Positions 8,434 to 16,571 of a stretch of 64,000 nt of DNA are shown one piece after another. A program made the translations under genes and the position numbers. The notes below the pieces were generated by a model. It was not told the DNA's origin. It did not search any database and saw only the letters and a program-made list of their open reading frames with translations. The stretch's first letter is position 1; the number at the start of each line of letters is the position of its first letter. This stretch comes from Vulgatibacter incomptus_A (GTDB lineage Bacteria; Myxococcota; Myxococcia; Myxococcales; Vulgatibacteraceae): positions 1 through 64,000 of the forward strand of contig JBEBXK010000010.1 in assembly GCA_040391605.1 (NCBI GenBank). Reading direction: 5' to 3'.

Positions 8434-10095
8434 ATGTCTGATGTTCCCGAGCTGATCCCCGTCCGAATGATCAACGAGTTCGTCTATTGCCCCCGTCTCT
8501 TCTATCTGGAGTGGGTCCAGGGAGAGTGGGCGGACAACGCACACACCGAGGATGGACGCTTCGTTCACCGCCGCGTGGACAAGAAGGGAGGGAGGATCGC
8601 CGAGCCGGAAGACGAGGCGCCGTTCTCCGCCCGCTCCGTCTCGATCTCCGCGCCGATCCTGGGTGTCTCCGCAAAAATCGATTTGGTGGAAGGGGAGGGG
8701 GGAGAGGTCTCGCCGGTCGAATATAAGCGTGGAAGTCCGGCCCCTGTCCCCGGCGGCGTCTGGGATCCTGAGCGCGTGCAGGTCTGCGCCCAGGCCCTGG
8801 CCCTCCGTGAGAACGGCTACTCCGTGTCGCGTGGCTTCGTCTACTTCCGAACCACTCGAGAGAAGATCGAGGTGCCGATCGATCAAGAGCTCGTGACACG
8901 GACCCTCAATGCAATCTGGGACGCGCGAGCCAGCGCGCTGGCTGGCGAGATCCCGCCCCCACTCCACGGCAGCCCAAAGTGCGCAGGCTGCTCTCTCAAC
9001 GGCATCTGCCTCCCCGACGAAGTCCGCTTCCTGACCGCCGAGCTCGACGAGGTCCGCCTCCTCCAGCCTGCTCGTGACGACGCCGTCCCGGTCTATCTCC
9101 AGACCCAGGGAGCCAAGCTCGGGATCTCCAATGAGGTCCTCTGCGTGCGAGGCACCGACGGCAAGAAGATCCAAGAGATCCGGCTGGGTGAGGTCTCGCA
9201 GGTGAACATCATGGGCAACGTCTCCGTGACCACACCCGCCATGCGGGAGCTCGCGACCAAGAAGGTGCCGCTTAGTTTCTTCAGCTTCGGAGGATGGTTC
9301 TACGGCCGCCTCGACGGGGCCCATCACAAGAACGTGGAGCTGCGTCGTGCGCAGTATCGCAGCGCCGATATGCCCGGGGTCTGCCTCGCCCTCGCTAAGC
9401 GGTTCGTCACCGCGAAGGTCGCGAACTCTCGGACGCTCCTTCGCCGCAACCATCCGGAAGCGCCCCGTGCCGTCCTCGAGGGGATGGACGAGCTGAAGCA
9501 GTCGGCGATGGAAGCCAACGACCTTGCTGCCCTCTTGGGCCTGGAAGGAAGCGCGGCGCGTCTCTACTTCTCTGCCTTCGGAGGGATGCTCAAGCCGTCG
9601 ACCCCCGATGACGCCACCGACTTCGAGATGAACTTCGATGGCCGAAACCGGCGGCCACCCCTCGACCCCGTCAACTCGCTCCTCTCCTTCACCTACGCGC
9701 TCCTCACGAAGGATTGGACCAACACCGTCGGTTCCGTCGGCTTCGAGCCCTTCCTCGGCTTCTACCATCAACCTCGCTATGGCAGGCCCTCCCTCGCCCT
9801 CGACCTCATGGAGGAGTTCCGACCCTTGATCGCTGACTCGGTCGTCCTCACCGCCATCAACACCGGGATCGTCACTGCCACCGACTTCGTCCGAACCCAG
9901 CTCGGCGTCTCCATCAAGGATCCCGCCAGAAAGAGGGTGGTCCAGGCCTACGAACGTAGAATGGATCAGCTCGTCACTCACCCGGTCTTCGATTATCGGA
10001 TCAGCTACCGCCGCGTCCTCGAGGTCCAGGCCCGCCTGCTCGGCCGCTTCCTCCTCGGCGAGATCCCTACGTATCCGTCCTTCACGACGAGGTAG
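8434..10095 (+). CDS. cas4-cas1: Cas4-Cas1 fusion, CRISPR adaptation nuclease/integrase (type I-G)
   Basis: A 553-residue fusion typical of I-G (I-U) systems. The N-terminal Cas4 domain (about 1-195) selects and trims prespacers at the PAM; it has the first iron-sulfur cysteine in NEFVYCPRLFYLEW, a PD-(D/E)xK core (AKIDLVE, then VEYKRG) and the C-terminal cysteine set CAGCSLNGIC. The Cas1 domain (about 205-553) integrates spacers; LYFSAFGGML, GFEPFLGFYHQPRYGRPSLA and the following DLMEEFRP carry the conserved Glu, His and Asp/Glu metal ligands. The ATG at 8434 is chosen because GGAGGT lies three bases before it and the protein then starts at the normal Cas4 N-terminus; the frame continues upstream without homology. 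cas2 follows after 3 bp. Confidence 0.96.
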   Translation: MSDVPELIPVRMINEFVYCPRLFYLEWVQGEWADNAHTEDGRFVHRRVDKKGGRIAEPEDEAPFSARSVSISAPILGVSAKIDLVEGEGGEVSPVEYKRGSPAPVPGGVWDPERVQVCAQALALRENGYSVSRGFVYFRTTREKIEVPIDQELVTRTLNAIWDARASALAGEIPPPLHGSPKCAGCSLNGICLPDEVRFLTAELDEVRLLQPARDDAVPVYLQTQGAKLGISNEVLCVRGTDGKKIQEIRLGEVSQVNIMGNVSVTTPAMRELATKKVPLSFFSFGGWFYGRLDGAHHKNVELRRAQYRSADMPGVCLALAKRFVTAKVANSRTLLRRNHPEAPRAVLEGMDELKQSAMEANDLAALLGLEGSAARLYFSAFGGMLKPSTPDDATDFEMNFDGRNRRPPLDPVNSLLSFTYALLTKDWTNTVGSVGFEPFLGFYHQPRYGRPSLALDLMEEFRPLIADSVVLTAINTGIVTATDFVRTQLGVSIKDPARKRVVQAYERRMDQLVTHPVFDYRISYRRVLEVQARLLGRFLLGEIPTYPSFTTR

Positions 10096-10098
10096 CCC

Positions 10099-10389
10099 AT
10101 GCGAACCTCCTATCTGGTAACCTACGACATCAGCGATCCCGACCGTCTCCGGAAGGTATTCAAGGTCATGAAGCGCTTTGGCGACCACGTTCAGCTCTCT
10201 GTCTTTCGATGCGATCTCAACGGGCGCGAGCTCATCCGCCTCAAAGCCGCGCTCGTCCCCGTGATGAACCAAAACGCCGACCAGGTCTTGTTCGCAGATA
10301 TCGGCCCCGAGGAGGGCCGCGGCCAAACCGCAATCGAGGCACTCGGAAGGCCATACGAGGTAATCGAGCGACAGGCCGTCGTGATCTGA
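10099..10389 (+). CDS. cas2: Cas2, structural subunit of the Cas1-Cas2 integrase
   Basis: A 96-residue ferredoxin-fold protein that dimerises and bridges two Cas1 dimers. It opens with SYLVTYDISDPDRLRKVFKV, which contains the conserved first-strand Tyr-Asp-Ile pattern, and contains QLSVFRCDLNG, the usual second-strand motif. It starts 3 bp after the cas4-cas1 stop, so translation is coupled, and it is followed directly by the CRISPR leader. Confidence 0.95.
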   Translation: MRTSYLVTYDISDPDRLRKVFKVMKRFGDHVQLSVFRCDLNGRELIRLKAALVPVMNQNADQVLFADIGPEEGRGQTAIEALGRPYEVIERQAVVI

Positions 10390-10634
10390 GATCGCCTGGT
10401 TCTCTGACAACCAGATACTCCCCTTTCGGGGATTCGCTGATCGAGCGCCGCGGAGCCGCAAGAGCGCCCGTAGGCGCTCGCATCGCGAATCCTCCATAGA
10501 TCCAAGTAGTTGACGAACCGTTGCTGAAGCACCAGAGTAGTCCTATGGACACGACATCCACATTCGTCAATTTCCAAGGCCTCTCGCTAGCCCCAACCCA
10601 ACCCGCCGGAATCACACGCCTTCCGGCGGGCGGG
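10390..10634 (+). promoter_or_regulatory. CRISPR leader
   Basis: A 245-bp non-coding stretch between the cas2 stop and the first repeat. It is taken as the leader because repeats are invariant next to it and variable at the far end, and because the repeat 3' end (GTTGAAGC) on this strand matches the usual crRNA 5' handle type. It holds several short inverted repeats: CTGGTT/AACCAG at 10396-10414, CCCC/GGGG at 10420-10431, GAGCGCC/GGCGCTC at 10462-10479 and a 10-bp hairpin at 10602-10630. A TTGACG at 10510-10515 could be a -35 box, but no convincing -10 box is spaced from it. Confidence 0.75.
10602..10630. other. Perfect 10-bp inverted repeat four bases before the first CRISPR repeat
   Basis: CCCGCCGGAA (10602-10611) and TTCCGGCGGG (10621-10630) are exact reverse complements separated by 9 bases. 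The first repeat starts at 10635. The position is where leader-anchoring sequences that guide Cas1-Cas2 lie in other systems. A role in integration or in leader transcription is inference. Confidence 0.6.
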
Positions 10635-13600
10635 GTCTCGGTGACCACTAGGTCACCGCTCCGTTGAAGCAGCTAGAGACCCGAGATCTTCGACGAGAGA
10701 ACCAGGAGTCTCGGTGACCACTAGGTCACCGCTCCGTTGAAGCGATGGGTACGCCGCCGTATTCAACCGCGAGACCGAGAGTCTCGGTGACCACTAGGTC
10801 ACCGCTCCGTTGAAGCTTCCGTAGTCTCGGTGACCACTAGGTCACCGCTCCGTTGAAGCTGGTGCGCCCTGGTGGCCGCACAGTGAATGACAATTGTGTC
10901 TCGGTGACCACTAGGTCACCGCTCCGTTGAAGCGCCCTCCGCGGCAAGCACCTGTTCGTGCGGTCCAAGTCTCGGTGACCACTAGGTCACCGCTCCGTTG
11001 AAGCGGGGATGGGGAGCTTCTAAACATCCTAGCGATCACGTCTCGGTGACCACTAGGTCACCGCTCCGTTGAAGCCAGAGTTGAGCGGGAAGGCACGCTT
11101 ACACGTAGCGAGCTGTCTCGGTGACCACTAGGTCACCGCTCCGTTGAAGCCGTCAGCGGGCAGACCGTGTCCGGCAGGTGAGGGCAGGTCTCGGTGACCA
11201 CTAGGTCACCGCTCCGTTGAAGCGAAGATGGCGGAAACCCGAAATCAATCCAGGTCAAATCGTCTCGGTGACCACTAGGTCACCGCTCCGTTGAAGCGGA
11301 TTCGATTCGCGTTGGAAAATCTCCGCCGTGCATTGTCTCGGTGACCACTAGGTCACCGCTCCGTTGAAGCAACTGCACCGCGACGCTGTAGTACGGCGGC
11401 CCGATCTGTCTCGGTGACCACTAGGTCACCGCTCCGTTGAAGCCCTGGGCCCGCATCCCTGGCCGCGACCACCCGGACTAGTCTCGGTGACCACTAGGTC
11501 ACCGCTCCGTTGAAGCTGGAGAACGTCGCCGACTACCCCGCCGCGATCGCCGGTCTCGGTGACCACTAGGTCACCGCTCCGTTGAAGCGCTGGCCCATGT
11601 CTCCCCCGGCGTCGCCGCCGCGAGTCTCGGTGACCACTAGGTCACCGCTCCGTTGAAGCACGATCACCTCAACCCCGGCGGCGTCGAACAGCAGAGTCTC
11701 GGTGACCACTAGGTCACCGCTCCGTTGAAGCATCACGTTTTGGACCGGGCGCGAATCCTGGAACTTGTCTCGGTGACCACTAGGTCACCGCTCCGTTGAA
11801 GCGGCGCATCTTCTCGCTCACCGAGGCCGGACAGTCGGTCTCGGTGACCACTAGGTCACCGCTCCGTTGAAGCGGCTCCGAGATCCTCACGTCGAAGACG
11901 GAGCAGGACGCGTCTCGGTGACCACTAGGTCACCGCTCCGTTGAAGCGAGGATGGCCGGTCTAGCCGGGCGGCGGGAGACCAGGGTCTCGGTGACCACTA
12001 GGTCACCGCTCCGTTGAAGCATCCCGTACTCTTCAAGGATGGCTGCCACGTCCCTGGTCTCGGTGACCACTAGGTCACCGCTCCGTTGAAGCGTGAGGCC
12101 GGCGGTCTCCCGGAACTCGGTCAGTAGGTCTCGGTGACCACTAGGTCACCGCTCCGTTGAAGCCTGCCGCTCGCCCGCGCGTTAGGCGTGGAGCTCGAGT
12201 CTCGGTGACCACTAGGTCACCGCTCCGTTGAAGCGCGACGAGCGTCGTTCAAACTCGCACGTGCTCGCTGTTGTCTCGGTGACCACTAGGTCACCGCTCC
12301 GTTGAAGCGCGCCGGCCGATGCCGCTCCGGAGGTGGCCCATGGCTGAGTCTCGGTGACCACTAGGTCACCGCTCCGTTGAAGCGAGCCTCGGCGCGACCA
12401 AGGCGATGCTGGCCGTGGCCAAGTCTCGGTGACCACTAGGTCACCGCTCCGTTGAAGCCAGCGCGTTGGCGTCGTTGTGGGTCAGCCATTTCAGTCTCGG
12501 TGACCACTAGGTCACCGCTCCGTTGAAGCGGGAGCGACGGGGGCAGGCGCTGCGGCGGCTGCCGCTGTCTCGGTGACCACTAGGTCACCGCTCCGTTGAA
12601 GCGAGGCCAGCCTTCTCTTCGCTGCCGGCTGCAGGGGGTCTCGGTGACCACTAGGTCACCGCTCCGTTGAAGCCATGCAGCACTACACCTGGGATGACGG
12701 AGGTTGGCACGTCTCGGTGACCACTAGGTCACCGCTCCGTTGAAGCATGACCTCGCCGGCCTCCAGCGTGAACCTGCCGTCATGTCTCGGTGACCACTAG
12801 GTCACCGCTCCGTTGAAGCCCCACCTCTCGTCGCCCGCCGGCCAAGGCGAGATGGGTCTCGGTGACCACTAGGTCACCGCTCCGTTGAAGCGGGAAGGCG
12901 AGTGGGAGCGACGACGAGGCGAGGTACGTCTCGGTGACCACTAGGTCACCGCTCCGTTGAAGCGCCCCGAGGGCCCGGGGGATACGGGCCTGCACGCTGG
13001 GTCTCGGTGACCACTAGGTCACCGCTCCGTTGAAGCAGACTACTATGCTGCGACAGCACCTCTTCGATTTAGGTCTCGGTGACCACTAGGTCACCGCTCC
13101 GTTGAAGCACCTCCTGGTCGAGGTCGCCGTGTACCACCCCGACCTTGTCTCGGTGACCACTAGGTCACCGCTCCGTTGAAGCTCGTGAAATTGACCCAGG
13201 CCGAGGTGCTTGAGCGAGGGTCTCGGTGACCACTAGGTCACCGCTCCGTTGAAGCCAGGTGGGGATCCGCTCGATCAGGCGCGCCTTCTCCTCGTCTCGG
13301 TGACCACTAGGTCACCGCTCCGTTGAAGCTCTCGGGGTGCCGGTACGAGTCCAGCAAGGCGCTCGAGGGTCTCGGTGACCACTAGGTCACCGCTCCGTTG
13401 AAGCCGCGAGATAGCCGGGGAACTTGTCCTCGCGAAATGGAGTCTCGGTGACCACTAGGTCACCGCTCCGTTGAAGCGCACGCCATCGGGCCGCTGGTGC
13501 TGGACGACTCGGACCCGTCTCGGTGACCACTAGGTCACCGCTCCGTTGAAGCAATTTCCACAAGGCGCGAGGGTTAGTTACTGACGTAGTCTCGGTGACC

Positions 13601-15527
13601 ACTAGGTCACCGCTCCGTTGAAGCCGCAGATACAGCGGATGTCTCGGTTCTCCGTCTCGCGTGGTCTCGGTGACCACTAGGTCACCGCTCCGTTGAAGCT
13701 CGGACCCGCTGGCGCTCTACGCATATCGAACCGGGTCTCGGTGACCACTAGGTCACCGCTCCGTTGAAGCCGGAAGTCGCTGTCTTGGGTTCGTCAGGCA
13801 GCGGCGGGTCTCGGTGACCACTAGGTCACCGCTCCGTTGAAGCACCCTGACCGTTTTCACTTGGTCCCGGACCAGGGACGCGTCTCGGTGACCACTAGGT
13901 CACCGCTCCGTTGAAGCCACCGCTCCACGGAGGCGGCAAGCCGGCCCCTCTCCCGCGTCTCGGTGACCACTAGGTCACCGCTCCGTTGAAGCACGTGCTC
14001 CGCGAGGCTGCCGGTGTTTCGCGCCGCGTCTCGGTGACCACTAGGTCACCGCTCCGTTGAAGCGTGACGCTGGCGAGCGTCATGCGCGATGGCGCGACCT
14101 GCGTCTCGGTGACCACTAGGTCACCGCTCCGTTGAAGCAGCCCCACCTCTGCAATCGTCGGATAGCTGCCCGACCGGTCTCGGTGACCACTAGGTCACCG
14201 CTCCGTTGAAGCTGGACCAAGCGCCCGTTGAGCTTGGCGACTTGGTCGCGGGTCTCGGTGACCACTAGGTCACCGCTCCGTTGAAGCTCGTCCTGCATGA
14301 TGATGCCGCGAGCCGTCTCCAACGTCTCGGTGACCACCAGGTCACCGCTCCGTTGAAGCCGCGACATCGTGGACACGCCGCGCCTCTCCGGCACCAGGTC
14401 TCGGTGACCACCAGGTCACCGCTCCGTTGAAGCGAGCTATTGACCAGCACAGCGGTGCTCCCGCCGGCCCGTCTCGGTGACCACCAGGTCACCGCTCCGT
14501 TGAAGCGTCACAGTCTCTTTCCGCCATCGTGGCGAGGTCGGCAGTCTCGGTGACCACTAGGTCACCGCTCCGTTGAAGCAGCACATTCTGGCCGGAGAGA
14601 TGAGGCTCGCCGCAAAGTCTCGGTGACCACCAGGTCACCGCTCCGTTGAAGCATCGCCATCCACGCCGGGCTGCGGTCGGATTCCTTCTGGTCTCGGTGA
14701 CCACCAGGTCACCGCTCCGTTGAAGCTTGATGTGCTCGTAGTCGATGACCGGCCCATCGGTCAGTCTCGGTGACCACCAGGTCACCGCTCCGTTGAAGCG
14801 GGCTTCATGCTTCCCCCCGACCCAGCGCCAGGCGCGGCGTCTCGGTGACCACCAGGTCACCGCTCCGTTGAAGCGCGCCTACGTCGCCGGGGAGCTTCAC
14901 GGTTGCCTTGGGTCTCGGTGACCACCAGGTCACCGCTCCGTTGAAGCTGGAGCCCGGGTTCGGCCTGCGGGATGCGGCAGTCGAGTCTCGGTGACCACCA
15001 GGTCACCGCTCCGTTGAAGCGCATCGCCGGGCGTCCAGGGGTCCCCGGGCTCCTTGTGTCTCGGTGACCACTAGGTCACCGCTCCGTTGAAGCGCCCAGA
15101 TCCGCCTCGTGCGTGATCACGAACACGCTGTCTCGGTGACCACCAGGTCACCGCTCCGTTGAAGCAAGGCGCAGCTTGCCGCGATGGACCCTGACGCGCG
15201 AGTCTCGGTGACCACCAGGTCACCGCTCCGTTGAAGCCGACGTAGGCGCGCGTGTTGTCGATGGCGGTGCGCCAGTCTCGGTGACCACCAGGTCACCGCT
15301 CCGTTGAAGCGGCCCGTAGATCATGGCGAGCGGGCCGGGCGTGAGGGTCTCGGTGACCACCAGGTCACCGCTCCGTTGAAGCATGGAGCCGGCGCGGGAG
15401 CGGAACCCACCCTCGAGGAGTCTCGGTGACCACCAGGTCACCGCTCCGTTGAAGCATCAGATTGAGGCCCGGTGCCGACAGCCATACGTGGGTCTCGGTG
15501 ACCACTAGGTCACCGCTCCGTTGAAGC
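10635..15527 (+). CRISPR. CRISPR array, 68 repeats of 36 bp and 67 spacers
   Basis: I counted 68 copies of a 36-bp repeat beginning GTCTCGGTGACCACTAGGTC and ending ACCGCTCCGTTGAAGC. The repeat contains a 7-bp stem GGTGACC/GGTCACC around a 4-base loop ACTA. Measured spacers are mostly 35-39 bp; one, at 10817-10823, is only 7 bp. The repeat is otherwise invariant, except that 14 copies in the right-hand part (first at 14324) carry loop ACCA instead of ACTA. Likely transcription is left to right from the leader at 10390-10634, toward the convergent interference operon. The array lies between cas2 and the csb/cas3 operon of the same system. Confidence 0.99.
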
Positions 15528-15605
15528 AGGACCTGAAGCTCTTCCGCCGGCGTCCAGACTAGCGGGCTTCGTGGGCCAATCCTTCCTGCTAGGTTCCCGA
15601 AATGG

Positions 15606-16571
15606 TCATTTTGGGCGTCGGCTAATGTTTGCTGTCGGCTTTGCGATCCGTGCAGGTGTGAAGCTTCCATAGCCACCTTGATCAGTTCTTCGAACTCCTG
15701 CCTCGAAGACGACCTCAATTCCCCTCGCGCGAAGCGTGGTGGGATCGAGCTTATAGAGCTCAGGAGAGGTCACCAGTGACCTAATGACGTCTCGGCCAAT
15801 TGGGACATTCCAGAGGGGCCAGCGGAAGGTGCTCGTCTTCCATTCCCCCTTGAAGCCGGTGGTGGCGATCCTGTTCTTGATTGGGACTGTCCGAAAATAG
15901 GGCAGACCTCGAAAGGCTAGCCAGTCTGCACCAGGAACACCGAGCTTCTTTTCGTTGGATGGGTTGCTCGCTCGAAGCGCGTAGTCCCGGGCAGTCGTGT
16001 TGTCCCACGAAAGTATCGGCAGTGGACGTTCGTACTTCCAGGGGCCGAAAATTGCTTCGGAGAGGTCCTCTCGGCTCACGCCTTGGATCCTATCCCGACC
16101 ATGAATTAACTCCGATACCATTCGGAGAAATTCTTGCTGGCCTGCGGTGAAATGAAAGGCGGTGGGCTTTGTGTTTCCGTTGTTGTCTGTCGCAACGTCG
16201 GTCGCGAAGGCCGCAGCGAAATCCAGGCTTCTCAGGCTCCCGCTAGCGACCAGCCTCTTGAGATATTCGGTGAAGAATACGGGGGGAGGCTTCAGGTCAT
16301 GCGCTTGGCTCTTCCCCTTGGCGTATCGGAGACCTTTAATCGCAGGCTCCTCTCGAAATGTTTCAAGATCCTCGACGAGAAGATTGAGTAGATTTTCCCG
16401 TTCGGGTCCATCGATGAGCGCGGGAACGAATGAGCCTCTAGGTCGCCAGACCAGTTTGGGAGATCGGAGATCGGAGGATACGTTCTCACTTAAGGCGTTA
16501 AGGACTCCCAATGCGGCGAGAAACGAAAGGGGGTTATTTCCGTCCAAGCCCGTCAATTCCTGCTCGCTCAT
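15606..16571 (-). CDS. Csb3/Cas8-like protein of the type I-G interference complex (GSU0052-type)
   Basis: A 321-residue protein encoded last in the interference operon; its ATG overlaps the cas3 stop by 4 bp (ATGA). The N-terminus (LTGLDGNNPLSFLAALGVLNAL) resembles the start of I-G large-subunit-like Csb3/Csx17 proteins. By position and analogy with the Geobacter I-G locus it should be the Cas8-type subunit that helps recognise target DNA. It is much shorter than Csx17, so the name is uncertain and it may be a reduced form. No Zn or nuclease motif is seen. The C-terminal about 35 residues compete with another open frame in the same strand (start 15718) that runs into the array trailer. Confidence 0.7.
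   Translation of the reverse strand: MSEQELTGLDGNNPLSFLAALGVLNALSENVSSDLRSPKLVWRPRGSFVPALIDGPERENLLNLLVEDLETFREEPAIKGLRYAKGKSQAHDLKPPPVFFTEYLKRLVASGSLRSLDFAAAFATDVATDNNGNTKPTAFHFTAGQQEFLRMVSELIHGRDRIQGVSREDLSEAIFGPWKYERPLPILSWDNTTARDYALRASNPSNEKKLGVPGADWLAFRGLPYFRTVPIKNRIATTGFKGEWKTSTFRWPLWNVPIGRDVIRSLVTSPELYKLDPTTLRARGIEVVFEAGVRRTDQGGYGSFTPARIAKPTANISRRPK

Noticed and set aside
13641..13663. GTCTCGGTTCTCC in a spacer as a degenerate extra repeat
   Set aside because: Only the first eight bases match the repeat; the spacer has normal length, so it is chance.
12212..15441. Several minus-strand open frames encoding repeated LQRSGDLVVTET peptides
   Set aside because: They are translations of the CRISPR repeat itself; no ribosome sites and no independent coding signal.
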